Of a stretch of 64,000 bases of DNA, positions 7,895-17,327 are shown piece after piece; positions within the stretch are counted from its first letter, which is position 1, and each line of letters starts with the position of its first letter. The notes beneath the pieces were generated by a model. The model was not told the DNA's origin. It was given only the letters and a program-made list of their open reading frames with translations, and did not search any database. Location: positions 434,001 through 498,000 of the forward strand of contig CP001622.1 of the NCBI GenBank assembly GCA_000023185.1, read 5' to 3'. The stretch comes from Rhizobium leguminosarum bv. trifolii WSM1325. Its GTDB lineage: Bacteria > Pseudomonadota > Alphaproteobacteria > Rhizobiales > Rhizobiaceae. A program made the position numbers and the translations under genes.

Positions 7895-8910
7895 TGCCGC
7901 TCCTCGAGATTGAAAATCTGACGGTCGAATTCCAGACCTCTTCCGGCCTCTTCCGCGCCGTCGACGGTGTGTCGCTTGCCTGCGACAAGGGCGAGATCCT
8001 GTCGGTCGTCGGCGAATCCGGCTCGGGTAAATCCGTTGCCATGCTGGCCCTGATGGGGCTTCTGCCCTGGACGGCGAAGATCACCGCCGACCGCATGCAG
8101 TTCGACGGCAAGGATCTGCGCGGCATCTCCGGCCGCCAGCGCCGCAGGATTGTCGGCAAGGATATGGCGATGATCTTCCAGGAGCCGATGTCGAGCCTCA
8201 ATCCGTGCTTCACGGTCGGTTTCCAGCTCGGCGAGACCCTGCGCTTCCATATGGGCCTCAACCGCAAGGAGCGCCGCCAACGCTCGATCGAGCTCTTGAA
8301 CCTCGTCGGCATTCCGGCTCCGGAAGACCGCCTGTCGAACTTTCCGCATCAGATGTCCGGCGGCATGAGCCAGCGCGTCATGATCGCCATGGCGCTCGCC
8401 TGCAATCCGAAGCTCTTGATCGCCGACGAGCCGACAACGGCGCTCGACGTGACGATCCAGGCACAGATCCTCGATCTGCTCGTTCGCCTGCAGAAGGAGC
8501 AGGGCATGGCGCTGGTGCTGATCACCCACGACATGGGTGTCGTTGCCGAAACCGCCGAACGCGTGCAGGTGCAATATGCCGGCCAGAAGGTCGAGGAGCA
8601 GCCGGTGAGGGCGCTGTTCCGCGATCCGCATCATCCCTATACCGCAGCCCTGCTCGCAGCCCTTCCCGAACGCGCAAAAGTCGGCCAGCGTCTTCCCTCG
8701 ATCGCCGGTGTCGTTCCCGGCCAGCATGGTCGCCCGACAGGCTGTCTGTTTGCGCCGCGCTGCGGCTTCGCCACGGTCGAATGCGATCGCGGTGTCGTCC
8801 GCCAGGGGCCGGAGCTCGGCCTGGCGCTCTGCAACTATCCCTTGAAGGATGGTAAGCCGCTCGGACATCCCGGCATCATGGCCGTTGAAACTGCAGGAGA
8901 CCTCGTATGA
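7894..8910 (+). CDS. dppD: Dipeptide ABC transporter ATPase DppD
   Basis: A 338-residue ATPase. It has Walker A GESGSGKS (about 40-47), signature MSGGMSQRV, Walker B LLIADEP and the D-loop TALD. The C-terminal oligopeptide-transporter domain carries [10 protein letters not shown], whose cysteines form the Fe-S or metal site typical of Dpp/Opp ATPases. The start at 7894 was chosen because it overlaps the dppC stop and begins [13 protein letters not shown]; a longer upstream frame lies inside dppC. Its end overlaps dppF by four bases. Confidence 0.92.
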   Translation: MPLLEIENLTVEFQTSSGLFRAVDGVSLACDKGEILSVVGESGSGKSVAMLALMGLLPWTAKITADRMQFDGKDLRGISGRQRRRIVGKDMAMIFQEPMSSLNPCFTVGFQLGETLRFHMGLNRKERRQRSIELLNLVGIPAPEDRLSNFPHQMSGGMSQRVMIAMALACNPKLLIADEPTTALDVTIQAQILDLLVRLQKEQGMALVLITHDMGVVAETAERVQVQYAGQKVEEQPVRALFRDPHHPYTAALLAALPERAKVGQRLPSIAGVVPGQHGRPTGCLFAPRCGFATVECDRGVVRQGPELGLALCNYPLKDGKPLGHPGIMAVETAGDLV

Positions 8911-9860
8911 CGGACGCTGTTCTCGAGGGCAGGGATCTCGCCCGCTTCTACACCGTCAATCGCGGTCTGTTCAAAGCCGATGCCACCGTCAAGGCGCTGA
9001 ACGGCGTCAGCTTCAGCCTGCATTCCGGCAAGACGCTCGCCGTCGTCGGCGAATCCGGCTGCGGCAAGTCGACGCTCGCCCGCCTGGTCACCATGATCGA
9101 GAACCCGACATCGGGGCAGTTACTGATCGACGGCAAGCCCGCCCATGTCGGCGATCGTAGCCTGCGCAGCCAGGTGCAGATCGTTTTCCAGAATCCCTAC
9201 GGCTCGCTCAATCCGCGCCAGAAGGTCGGCTCAATCCTCGAAGAGCCGCTGAAGATCAACACCAATCTCGACGGCGCCGCCCGCCGCCGCAAGGCGGAGG
9301 AGATGATGGCTCGTGTCGGCCTGCGTCCGGAGCATTATGGCCGATATCCCCATATGTTCTCCGGCGGTCAGCGCCAGCGTATCGCCATTGCCCGCGCCCT
9401 GATGCTGCGGCCAAAGGTGCTGGTGCTCGACGAACCGGTCTCGGCGCTTGACCTGTCGATCCAGGCGCAGGTGCTGAACCTGCTGATGGACCTGCAGAAG
9501 GAGATGGGGCTCGCCTATCTCTTCATCTCGCACGGACTGTCCGTCGTCCATCATATCGCCGACGAGGTGATGGTGATGTATCTCGGCCGTCCCGTGGAAA
9601 CCGGTCCCGCCGCCGAGGTCTTCGCCCGGCCACGCCATCCCTACACGGCAGCCTTGCTGTCAGCGACGCCGATCGCCGATCCCGACCGTGCGAAGAACCG
9701 CATCCGCCTGCAGGGTGAACTGCCTTCGCCGCTGAAGCCGCCGACGGGCTGCCACTTCAATCCGCGCTGCTGGAAGGCGCAGGACCATTGCCGTCAGGTT
9801 TCTCCCGAATTAAGTGGAGAAGGCACACATCAATATGCCTGTCACTTCCCGCTCGATTGA
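8907..9860 (+). CDS. dppF: Dipeptide ABC transporter ATPase DppF
   Basis: A 317-residue second ATPase. Walker A is GESGCGKS, the signature FSGGQRQRI, Walker B VLVLDEP, and the C-terminal motif PTGCHFNPRC. It starts at an ATGA overlap with dppD. DppD and DppF form the heterodimeric motor that powers uptake through DppBC. It closes the operon; a RIME-like palindromic element directly follows and may end or stabilise the transcript. Confidence 0.92.
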   Translation: MTDAVLEGRDLARFYTVNRGLFKADATVKALNGVSFSLHSGKTLAVVGESGCGKSTLARLVTMIENPTSGQLLIDGKPAHVGDRSLRSQVQIVFQNPYGSLNPRQKVGSILEEPLKINTNLDGAARRRKAEEMMARVGLRPEHYGRYPHMFSGGQRQRIAIARALMLRPKVLVLDEPVSALDLSIQAQVLNLLMDLQKEMGLAYLFISHGLSVVHHIADEVMVMYLGRPVETGPAAEVFARPRHPYTAALLSATPIADPDRAKNRIRLQGELPSPLKPPTGCHFNPRCWKAQDHCRQVSPELSGEGTHQYACHFPLD

Positions 9861-9870
9861 GCGGGAGTGA

Positions 9871-9965
9871 GCAATTCCAGGAAAAGTGCACAGCGGTTTT
9901 CCGTCCGAGATTGCGTGAAAACAAAGAGATAGAGCATTTTCGTGATCAGAACGAAAATGCTCTAT
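9871..9965. repeat. RIME-like intergenic mosaic element with two palindromes
   Basis: The first palindrome is imperfect (GCAATTCCAGGAAAA at 9871 against GGTTTTCC...ATTGC ending 9914). The second is a perfect 15-bp stem (ATAGAGCATTTTCGT at 9929-9943 with its complement at 9951-9965). Composition and layout match RIME-type elements known from rhizobial intergenic regions, as remembered. Confidence 0.75.
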
Positions 9966-9981
9966 GGCCTGAGGAGGATTT

Positions 9982-10518
9982 ATGCCGGAGCAGATGAACA
10001 AACCCCAGGCGATCATCGTCATGGGAGTCAGCGGCTGCGGCAAATCCTCCGTCGGTGAGAAACTCGCCGAAGCCCTGCACCTGGCCTTCGTCGAAGGTGA
10101 TGCGCTTCATCCGGCCGCCAATGTCGAGAAGATGTCGAAGGGCATTGCGCTGACCGATGAAGACCGGATGCCGTGGCTCGACCGCATCGGCGAAGACATG
10201 AAAGCCTCGCTGGAGAAGAGCAAGGGCATCATCGTTTCCTGCTCGGCGCTGAAGCGCCTCTATCGCGACAGGCTGAGGGCTGCTGCCGGCGGCAATCTCT
10301 TCTTCGTTTATCTCGAAGGTTCCAGGGCGCTGCTGATGAAAAGGATGGGTGAGCGCAAGGGGCACTTCATGCCGGTCTCGCTGCTCGACAGCCAGCTGGC
10401 GACGCTTGAGGTGCCCACAGGCGAGCCTGGTGTCGTCACCGTGGATATCGACGACACGATCGACGGCATCGCGGCAACGGCGCTCAAGAGCCTTGCAGCG
10501 CTCGGCGTCACGGGTTGA
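9982..10518 (+). CDS. gntK: Gluconokinase
   Basis: A 178-residue P-loop kinase of usual GntK length. Walker A is GVSGCGKSSVG (about 15-25). The substrate region EGDALHPAANVEKMSKG and lid residues DRMPWLDRI match the gluconokinase family, which phosphorylates D-gluconate to 6-phosphogluconate for the Entner-Doudoroff pathway. AGGAGG lies at 9972-9977. No gluconate permease or regulator is adjacent. The 3' end overlaps the convergent oxidase gene by 11 bases. Confidence 0.9.
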   Translation: MPEQMNKPQAIIVMGVSGCGKSSVGEKLAEALHLAFVEGDALHPAANVEKMSKGIALTDEDRMPWLDRIGEDMKASLEKSKGIIVSCSALKRLYRDRLRAAAGGNLFFVYLEGSRALLMKRMGERKGHFMPVSLLDSQLATLEVPTGEPGVVTVDIDDTIDGIAATALKSLAALGVTG

Positions 10519-11767
10519 AACGCTGCGGCGAATAGGCCGAAATATCGATGAACGGCGTCTCGCCGGTGATGAGTTCGGCAAGCACGCGGCCGGTTACCGG
10601 CCCGAGCGTCAGCCCATGATGGGCATGGCCGAAGGCAAACCACAGGCCCTGATGGCGCGGCGCCTTGCCGATAACAGGCATCATATCCGGCGTGCAGGGG
10701 CGCGCGCCCATCCAGGGTTCGGGATCGAGCCTGTCTCCGAGCGGGAAGATGGTGCGCGCCACCGCTTCGGCGCGGTCGAGCTGGACCGGCGTCTTGGGCG
10801 CGTCGAGCGTTGCAAACTCCGCCCCTGTCGTCAGGCGGATGCCTCGGTTCATCGGCGCAAGGAGATAGCCGCGTTCGGCATCGAGCATCCAGTTGTTGAG
10901 CACAGCATTGCCTCCGGCGGCATAGTGCATGTGATAGCCGCGCTTGACGCCGAGCGGGAAGGAGTAGCCGAGCCGGCGCGTAGCAACGGCCGCCCAAGGG
11001 CCGAGCGCCATCACCGCATCCTCGGCTTCGAGCGGACCTTCCGCCGTCATGATTTTCCAGCCGGAGCCGAACGGACCGAGCGAGGCGGCGTCACCCGTGA
11101 CGAAGCGGCCGCCGAGGCTCTCGAAATAGCGGCGATAGGCCGATGTCAGCGCATGCGGGTCGAGCACCGACCAGGGGTCGCGCCAGCGGATGCCGCCGGC
11201 GAAATCGCCGGTCATATACGGCTCCATGCGGGCGATATCGGCCGGAGTCAGGCTGTCATACTCCACGCCGAATTCATTCTGCCAAAGTGCTGCCTCTGCA
11301 AGAGCCCCGTCGCGCTTGGCTTCAGTGCGGAAAATCTTTATCCAGCCGTCCTTGCGGATCAGCCCTTCGGCCTGCGACGCCTCGATCAGATCCTTGTGTT
11401 CGACAACCGAATTTTCGATCAGCGGTGCATAGGCCCGGGTAATGATTGCGTGGCGACGCGCATTGGAATTCCACCAGTAGCGAGCGAGAAAGGCGATCTG
11501 GCTCGGCAGTGCGCGCAGATGATAATGCGCGTCGATGCGGTTATTCACAGCATAACGCAGTAAAAGCCCGAGCTGCTGGGGAAAGCCGTAAGGCGCGACA
11601 CCTTCGCGCTGGATCAGGCCGGCATTGCCGAACGAGGTTTCGTTGCCCGGATCCTTGCGGTCGATCAGCGTCACCTGCCGGCCGCGCCGCTGAAGATGGA
11701 TGGCCGTGGAAACCCCGACGATGCCGGCGCCGAGCACGATTGCGTTCTTCGTCATTTCCGCTTGCAT
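10508..11767 (-). CDS. FAD-dependent D-amino-acid dehydrogenase-like oxidase
   Basis: A 419-residue DAO-fold flavoprotein. The dinucleotide-binding motif GAGIVGVSTAIHL is at about 13-25, and the C-terminal FAD contact GHAHHGLTLGP at about 386-396. Length and order fit DadA-type enzymes that oxidise D-amino acids to 2-oxo acids and pass electrons to quinones; related sarcosine or hydroxyproline oxidases cannot be excluded. Two in-frame ATGs (11767 and 11755) are possible and neither has a strong ribosome site. It runs convergent to gntK. Confidence 0.8.
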   Translation of the reverse strand: MQAEMTKNAIVLGAGIVGVSTAIHLQRRGRQVTLIDRKDPGNETSFGNAGLIQREGVAPYGFPQQLGLLLRYAVNNRIDAHYHLRALPSQIAFLARYWWNSNARRHAIITRAYAPLIENSVVEHKDLIEASQAEGLIRKDGWIKIFRTEAKRDGALAEAALWQNEFGVEYDSLTPADIARMEPYMTGDFAGGIRWRDPWSVLDPHALTSAYRRYFESLGGRFVTGDAASLGPFGSGWKIMTAEGPLEAEDAVMALGPWAAVATRRLGYSFPLGVKRGYHMHYAAGGNAVLNNWMLDAERGYLLAPMNRGIRLTTGAEFATLDAPKTPVQLDRAEAVARTIFPLGDRLDPEPWMGARPCTPDMMPVIGKAPRHQGLWFAFGHAHHGLTLGPVTGRVLAELITGETPFIDISAYSPQRFNP

Positions 11768-11831
11768 TCCGCTTTGTTTATCGGGGTGAAAATGCCCGTG
11801 CCGATACCGCGACGCAAACGGAAAATCGCAT

Positions 11832-12335
11832 TCATTTCAAAATCATTGCGCTTTTCAGTGCGGCATTTTCAGCCTTCACGCGGACATGGAGGATAAGCGC
11901 GTTGAGAAGGGAAAAGACGATCGCGTAAAGCGGTAGGCCGAAGGCGAGGGGAAGGACGGCGATCTCGCCGACGACGATCGCATAGTTCGGATGGCGGAGG
12001 AAGCGATAGGGCCCGGATCTGACCAGCGGCGCGCCGGGCAGGACGATGATGCGCGTCGTCCAGCGGCCTTTCAGCGTCGCCAGCACCCAGAGCCGCAGCG
12101 CCTGCAGCCCCATGAACACCAGAAACCAGAAGAACGCGACTGGCCTGCCCGGTGCAAGCAGCCAAAGGCCGATGATCCAGCCTGCATGCAGCGCCACCAT
12201 GGTGGGATAATGCTCGGGTGCCACCTCTCTGGCGCCCCTGGAAAGAAGCGCCGCCGTGTTGCGCCGGGCGAGCACGAGTTCCGCCAGCCGCTGCAGCGTC
12301 ACGAATGCCAGAAGCGCGATCGACGGCCACATCAT
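11832..12335 (-). CDS. Isoprenylcysteine carboxyl methyltransferase-like membrane enzyme
   Basis: A 167-residue protein with four or five hydrophobic helices and the ICMT signature GPYRFLRHPNYAIVVGE (about 109-125), the S-adenosylmethionine site. Its ATG overlaps the TGA of the type III polyketide synthase (ATGA). This pairing parallels BpsA/BpsB in Bacillus and SrsA/SrsB in Streptomyces, where the methyltransferase O-methylates alkylpyrones or alkylresorcinols. The likely role is methylation of the polyketide made by the upstream gene; the product is not known. Confidence 0.82.
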   Translation of the reverse strand: MMWPSIALLAFVTLQRLAELVLARRNTAALLSRGAREVAPEHYPTMVALHAGWIIGLWLLAPGRPVAFFWFLVFMGLQALRLWVLATLKGRWTTRIIVLPGAPLVRSGPYRFLRHPNYAIVVGEIAVLPLAFGLPLYAIVFSLLNALILHVRVKAENAALKSAMILK

Positions 12336-13384
12336 GCGACCCTCCTGAGCGTCACGCAGCTCGCCGAAAAGCCCGGACCCATGGCGATCATCGCGGCGCG
12401 CGCCGGCAACCCGGCGCGGATTGCCCGCTCCAGCACGAACAGGATAGTCGGCGAGGACATGTTGCCGTATTCGGCAAGCACGGCGCGTTCGTGATCGAGC
12501 GTGCCCGGCACCATCGAAAGCGCGCTCTCCATCGCAGCCAGCACCTTCATGCCGCCGGGATGGCAGATGAAGCGGTCTATATCCTCCACCCTCAGCCCGT
12601 TGCGCGCCAGAATGGCCGTTACCGCTGGGCCAAGCTCCTTTTCGGCAAACGGCGGCAGCGATTGCGCCAGCACGATACCGAAGCCGCCGTCATCGATCTT
12701 CCAGCCCATGATATCGAGCGTGTCGGGAAAAAGATGCTCGCCGGTCGATTCCACCTCCGCCAGCCCGTCTTCGCCTGATCGCAGCACGCAGGCGGCAGCG
12801 CCGTCGCCGAAAAGCGCCGTCGCGATGATGTTCGGCCGCGTCAGCTCGTCCAGCCGGAAGGCGAGCGTGCAAAGTTCGATCGAGACGAAAAGCACAACAG
12901 TGCCCGGCCGGCTTCGCGCCAGCCGCGAGGCGATCGCAAAGCCTGATACGCCGGCGGCACAGCCAAGCCCGAAGACCGGAACGCGTTCGATGTCGGGTCT
13001 GAAACCCATCCGGCCGGCAAGCTGTGCATCGAGGCTCGGCGTCGTAAAACCGGTGGAGGAGACCGTCACGACACAATCGACGTCGCCGGTCTCAAGCCCT
13101 GCCTGGCGAAGGGCCGAGCTGGCAGCCTCGACGAAAAGCCCGCCTGCGACCTCTGCAAAGGCCTGCATCCGGTCTTGCCAGCCATGTGGCTCGTCGAACC
13201 AGGCAAGCGGCCGCGCCGCATGGCGCTTGTCGATACCGGCGCTATCGAAGACGCGGGCAAGATGGCGGAAGTCCTCGAAGCGGTCGGCAAACAACCGGGC
13301 CGAGGCTTCGACCGCCTGTTTTTGGAAAATGACATGTTCGGGTGTGGCAACGGCGAGGCTGACGAGTTTGACGGTGTCGGTCAC
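12332..13384 (-). CDS. Type III polyketide synthase (chalcone/stilbene synthase family)
   Basis: A 350-residue ketosynthase homodimer of normal length. The catalytic triad is visible: Cys142 in GLGCAAG, His275 in FICHPGG and Asn308 in YGNMSSP. Such enzymes extend an acyl-CoA or fatty-acyl starter with malonyl-CoA and cyclise it to alkylpyrones or alkylresorcinols. AAGGAG precedes the start. It is first of a two-gene operon with the methyltransferase. A small inverted repeat (CTTCAC/GTGAAG, 13454-13471) lies in the divergent promoter region shared with the TPR gene. Confidence 0.92.
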   Translation of the reverse strand: MTDTVKLVSLAVATPEHVIFQKQAVEASARLFADRFEDFRHLARVFDSAGIDKRHAARPLAWFDEPHGWQDRMQAFAEVAGGLFVEAASSALRQAGLETGDVDCVVTVSSTGFTTPSLDAQLAGRMGFRPDIERVPVFGLGCAAGVSGFAIASRLARSRPGTVVLFVSIELCTLAFRLDELTRPNIIATALFGDGAAACVLRSGEDGLAEVESTGEHLFPDTLDIMGWKIDDGGFGIVLAQSLPPFAEKELGPAVTAILARNGLRVEDIDRFICHPGGMKVLAAMESALSMVPGTLDHERAVLAEYGNMSSPTILFVLERAIRAGLPARAAMIAMGPGFSASCVTLRRVA

Positions 13385-13552
13385 AGAATTCTCCTTGTCC
13401 CTCCGGCGGAACGAAGGAAAACACGCAGACGCCCAAATTATTCAGCTCTGAAGCTTCACGAAAGGGTGAAGAAAGAAATGCAAGCAGTGCCGAATAAAGC
13501 TGGATGCAGCGGTGTTCTCTCGTCGCAACGTTCACTTTCGAGGAGTTTCCCC

Positions 13553-14089
13553 ATGACGATCATGACAGCCCGCATCGCTTCCCTCCTTCTCGGCGGCTGC
13601 CTCGCCGCCTCTGTTGTCTCCGGCCCGGTCTTTGCGATCGGCGATGATAGCAGCACGACACCGGTCTGCAAGAAGGGCGAGATCTACGACCAGAAGACCA
13701 AGAAATGCGTCAAGCAGCAGAGCGCCAACGTCTCCGACGAGAACCGCGCCGACTATGCCTATTCGCTGGCCAAGGCCGGTCGTTATGAGGAGGCGCTTGC
13801 CGTGCTCGACACGGTCAAGGATCAGAACACCGCCGAAGTGCTGAATTACCGCGGTTATGCCACCCGCAAGCTTGGCCGCACCGACGAGGGCATCTCCTAT
13901 TACCTGCAGTCGGTGAAGATGGACCCGCAATACGCTAAGGTCCGCGAATATCTCGGCGAAGCCTATGTCATCAAGGGTCAGCTCGATCTCGCCAAGGATC
14001 AGCTGAAGACCATCAAGGCGATCTGCGGTACCGGCTGCGAGGAATATCAGGATCTGAACGCTGTTATCCTCGATCCCTCGAAGATCTGA
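13553..14089 (+). CDS. Secreted tetratricopeptide-repeat protein
   Basis: 178 residues. A signal peptide spans about 1-28 (ARIASLLLGGCLAASVVSGPVFA). A short mature segment has a cysteine pair (VCKKGEIYDQKTKKC) typical of rhizobial periplasmic proteins, followed by TPR-like helices from about 65 (YAYSLAKAGRYEEALAVLD, then YYLQSVKMDPQY). A second cysteine pair sits at CGTGC near the C-terminus. GAGGAG at 13540 supports the ATG; the open frame extends upstream but lacks a start site. It lies 48 bases before an ECF sigma gene and may be co-transcribed with it. Function unknown. Confidence 0.82.
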   Translation: MTIMTARIASLLLGGCLAASVVSGPVFAIGDDSSTTPVCKKGEIYDQKTKKCVKQQSANVSDENRADYAYSLAKAGRYEEALAVLDTVKDQNTAEVLNYRGYATRKLGRTDEGISYYLQSVKMDPQYAKVREYLGEAYVIKGQLDLAKDQLKTIKAICGTGCEEYQDLNAVILDPSKI

Positions 14090-14137
14090 TCGGTGGGCCA
14101 CGAAGCGGGAAAATGGAAGCACGAAAGGGACGTCAGA

Positions 14138-14743
14138 ATGTCGGTCGCGCGCACCCATTTTCCTGCCTATAGTCACGCGAGAATGGAATCGCCGGTTCAC
14201 CCGGCGGTTTCGAGGGATAGAGGATTGGCGGAGGCGGCCATCGCGAGCGAAGCGGATATCAGGAGCGGCCTGACGGAAAATCTGGCAAGGCTCTGGCGTT
14301 ATGGTCTCGTTCTCTCGCATCAGCGCGATGTCGCCGACGACCTTGTGCAGGCGACCTGCCTTCGCGCACTGGAGCGCGCCGATCAGTTCATCCCCGGCAC
14401 CCGGCTCGACCGCTGGCTGTTTTCGATCCTGCATTCGATCTGGCTGAACGAGATCCGCTCTCGCCGGGTACGCCAGGGCCAGGGTTTCGTCGATGCCGGG
14501 GAGACGCTGACCTTCGACGGCGCGCACGACACCGAAACGCAGGTGATGGCCCATCAGGTGCTGAAACAGGTGAATGCGCTGCCTGAAGCGCAGAGGACGG
14601 TGGTTTTCCTCGCCTATGTGGAGGGACTTTCCTATCGCGAGGTTGCAGGCATATTGGATATCCCGATCGGAACCGTGATGAGCCGGCTGGCGGCTGCCCG
14701 CGCCAAGCTCTCCGGCGCCGGACCGGAAGGGGGACGGCAATGA
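14138..14743 (+). CDS. ECF-type RNA polymerase sigma factor
   Basis: 201 residues from the ATG at 14138, chosen for the AAAGGGA about 8 bases upstream; an in-frame GTG at 14093 is possible. Region 2 reads DVADDLVQATCLRALE with WLFSILHSIWLNEIR (about 63-105), and region 4 is LPEAQRTVVFLAYVEGLSYREVAG with IPIGTVMSRL. The stop overlaps the following gene as ATGA, and that gene encodes a membrane protein with an acidic zinc-free N-terminus, so this is a sigma/anti-sigma pair. The target promoters and signal are unknown. Confidence 0.88.
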   Translation: MSVARTHFPAYSHARMESPVHPAVSRDRGLAEAAIASEADIRSGLTENLARLWRYGLVLSHQRDVADDLVQATCLRALERADQFIPGTRLDRWLFSILHSIWLNEIRSRRVRQGQGFVDAGETLTFDGAHDTETQVMAHQVLKQVNALPEAQRTVVFLAYVEGLSYREVAGILDIPIGTVMSRLAAARAKLSGAGPEGGRQ

Positions 14744-15543
14744 CGACGAAACACACCATTCCCTCCGACGAGGACCTGACCGCCTTCATTGACGGTGAAC
14801 TGACCGCCGAAGAGGCTGCGCGCATCGAGGCCATTGTGAAGGAAGACGAGAGCACCGCCGAGCGGCTGGAATTCCTGGCGCGCGCCAGCCTGCCCTTCAA
14901 GCAAGCCTTCGCCCCGCTGCTCGCCGAAGCCCCGCGCGAGAAACTGGAGACGATGCTTGCCGCCATCCCGCCGCAGCAGAGCGCAAAATCCGGCCCCACG
15001 CCCGCATTCGCCACTCGTCGCCGCTTCCTCGGCGCGCTCGCCGCCTCGCTGGTCGCCGGCATCGCCATCGACCGCGCCGTCATCGGCATCGGAGCACGCT
15101 TTTCGGCAAAGGACGAAAACAGCGAATGGCGCGCCGTGGTCGCCGATTATATCTCGCTCTATTCCGCCGAAACGCTCGCCGGCCCCGTCCCTGGCAGGGA
15201 GGACCAGGCCGCCCAGCTCGCCGGTCTTGACGAAAAGCTCGGCCTGTCGCTCTCCCCAGAAGCCGTCTCGCTCCCGGGGATCGATTTCAAACGCGCCCTG
15301 CTGCTGCAATATGACGGCAAACCGCTCGCCCAGATCGCCTACCTCGACCCCGAAACCGGCCCGATGGCGCTCTGCATCGTCAGGTCTGACGCGGGACCGA
15401 AGGCGCCGGACCTCGAAAGCCGCAAAGGTATGAATGTTGCCTACTGGTCGAACGCGACGCACGCTTTCATGCTGATTGGCCGCATCCCCGTAGACCGTGT
15501 GCAGGAATTGGCGGAGAACGCCCGGAGCAGGCTTTCAGCCTAA
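14740..15543 (+). CDS. Transmembrane anti-sigma factor
   Basis: 267 residues. The N-terminal 75 residues (DEDLTAFIDGELTAEEAARIEAI) match the cytoplasmic sigma-binding domain of anti-ECF factors. A single membrane segment lies at about 92-115 (FLGALAASLVAGIAIDRAVIG), followed by a roughly 150-residue periplasmic domain. No HxxxCxxC zinc motif is seen. Translation is coupled to the sigma factor by a four-base overlap. It probably releases the sigma factor on an envelope signal. Confidence 0.85.
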   Translation: MTTKHTIPSDEDLTAFIDGELTAEEAARIEAIVKEDESTAERLEFLARASLPFKQAFAPLLAEAPREKLETMLAAIPPQQSAKSGPTPAFATRRRFLGALAASLVAGIAIDRAVIGIGARFSAKDENSEWRAVVADYISLYSAETLAGPVPGREDQAAQLAGLDEKLGLSLSPEAVSLPGIDFKRALLLQYDGKPLAQIAYLDPETGPMALCIVRSDAGPKAPDLESRKGMNVAYWSNATHAFMLIGRIPVDRVQELAENARSRLSA

Positions 15544-15571
15544 CCTCTATGTTCTGCCAAATCGCAGCTAT

Positions 15572-16435
15572 CTAATCCACCAGACCACGCAAGTACTGGC
15601 CATAATCGCCTTTGCCCGCTTGGGCGGCAATCTGGGCGAAGCGCTCCTTCGTGATGAAGCCTTTCGCCAGCGCAATTTCCTCCGGGCAAGCGATTTTGAA
15701 GCCCTGGCGTTTTTCAAGCGTGCGGACGAACCCGCCGGCCTCCAGCAGACTTTCGGGTGTGCCGGTATCAAGCCAGGCATATCCGCGGCCCATCATCGAG
15801 ACACGCAGCTTCCCCCGCTCCAGATATGTCTTGTTGACATCGGTGATCTCGTATTCGCCGCGCGCCGACGGCTTTAGATTGGCTGCGATATCAACGACAT
15901 CAGCATCGTAAAAATAAAGGCCGGTGACAGCCCAGTGCGATTTGGGCTTTGCCGGCTTTTCTTCGATTGAGATTGCAGTCATATCGCTGCCGAATTCGAC
16001 GACGCCGTAACGTTCGGGATCGTGCACGTGATAGGCGAATATCGTCGCTCCATCGCCTTTCGATACACCCTCTTCAAGCAGTTCTGGAAGGCCGTGGCCG
16101 AAGTAGATATTGTCTCCGAGGATCAGACAGGATGGTCCGCCCGCCACGAAGTCCGCTCCGATAATGTAGGCTTGGGCCAGCCCATCGGGACTTGGCTGGA
16201 CAGCATAGCTCAGAGACATGCCCCATTCACTGCCGTCACCCAGCAATCGCTGAAAAAGCGGCATGTCGTGCGGCGTGGAGATGATCAAAACTTCCCGTAT
16301 GCCAGCCAGCATCAAAGTCGTCAGCGGGTAGTAGATCATCGGCTTATCATAGATCGGAAGCAACTGCTTCGAGACCGCATGAGTCATCGGGTGCAGGCGA
16401 CTGCCGCTCCCGCCCGCAAGCACAATACCTTTCAT
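15572..16435 (-). CDS. rmlA: Glucose-1-phosphate thymidylyltransferase
   Basis: 287 residues, full RmlA length. The nucleotidyltransferase motif [11 protein letters not shown] (about 8-18) with [10 protein letters not shown], and the catalytic region [19 protein letters not shown], are present. It forms dTDP-glucose, the first step to dTDP-L-rhamnose. The start at 16435 overlaps the rmlD stop as ATGA; a longer upstream frame lies inside rmlD. It is last of the minus-strand series rmlC, rmlB, rmlD, rmlA. Confidence 0.93.
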   Translation of the reverse strand: MKGIVLAGGSGSRLHPMTHAVSKQLLPIYDKPMIYYPLTTLMLAGIREVLIISTPHDMPLFQRLLGDGSEWGMSLSYAVQPSPDGLAQAYIIGADFVAGGPSCLILGDNIYFGHGLPELLEEGVSKGDGATIFAYHVHDPERYGVVEFGSDMTAISIEEKPAKPKSHWAVTGLYFYDADVVDIAANLKPSARGEYEITDVNKTYLERGKLRVSMMGRGYAWLDTGTPESLLEAGGFVRTLEKRQGFKIACPEEIALAKGFITKERFAQIAAQAGKGDYGQYLRGLVD

Positions 16436-17325
16436 ACGGCCTCCTTCGGCTCTTCCAAGAGCTTTGTCACAGCAGCGCGCGCTGATATCCGCCACTCCGG
16501 CATGCTCACGCTATAAAGGCTCTTCAGCTTATCGCAACACAGTCTGGAATTGGCTGGCCGTTTCGCTGCTGTGGGATAGTCAGCGGTCGCAATGTCCTTG
16601 ACGGTGACGCGCCTGCCGGTCTTTTCCTCATGAATTGACAATATATATCGTGCAAACCCAGCGCAGCTGGTTTCGCCGCTGCCGGCCAAGTGACAAACGC
16701 CCCGCAAGTCCGGGGTGGAATCGTTTGATAGCCTGCCTGCTATTTTGACGATAGCCCCGGCGATGTCGCCGGCGGAGGTCGGGCAACCCAGTTGATCGCT
16801 GACGACGCTCAGCTCTTCTCGTGTCTCTGCGAGCCTCAACATCGTTATCACGAAGTTGTGGCCAAACGTGGAGTAGACCCAGGCCGTCCGCAGGATGACA
16901 TGGTTTTCATTCGCCGCGGCGACCGCATATTCTCCCTCGAGCTTCGATCTGCCATAGACGGATACCGGTCCGACCGGGTCGCTCTCGACATAGCATTCGG
17001 GCTTGTCTCCATCGAAAACATAATCAGTCGAAAGATGGATGACGGGAAGGGATAGCTCGGCCGTTGCTGCGGCGATGGCTTTTGCGCCGTCTCGATTGAT
17101 GGCGAAAGCTGCCGCCTCGTCGCTTTCGGCTTTGTCAACGGCCGTGTAGGCGGCGGATGAGACGACGACGTCGGGCTTAATTTTCGCAATGATTTCACTC
17201 ACCATCGAAGGCTCAAGCAAATCCAGCTCGGGCCTGCCGATGGCGATGATCTCGATACCTGGCACATTCAGCGCCTGCAGCGCAGACGTGACCTGGCCGC
17301 TCTTGCCTGTTACCGCGATGCGCAT
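16432..17325 (-). CDS. rmlD: dTDP-4-dehydrorhamnose reductase
   Basis: 297 residues. It is an NAD(P)-binding extended SDR with [10 protein letters not shown] (about 7-16), [16 protein letters not shown] and YGRSKLEGE (YxxxK catalytic pair). It reduces dTDP-4-keto-L-rhamnose to dTDP-L-rhamnose. It starts two bases after the rmlB stop and overlaps rmlA by four bases, so the rml genes form one operon. Confidence 0.93.
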   Translation of the reverse strand: MRIAVTGKSGQVTSALQALNVPGIEIIAIGRPELDLLEPSMVSEIIAKIKPDVVVSSAAYTAVDKAESDEAAAFAINRDGAKAIAAATAELSLPVIHLSTDYVFDGDKPECYVESDPVGPVSVYGRSKLEGEYAVAAANENHVILRTAWVYSTFGHNFVITMLRLAETREELSVVSDQLGCPTSAGDIAGAIVKIAGRLSNDSTPDLRGVCHLAGSGETSCAGFARYILSIHEEKTGRRVTVKDIATADYPTAAKRPANSRLCCDKLKSLYSVSMPEWRISARAAVTKLLEEPKEAV

Positions 17326-17327
17326 TC

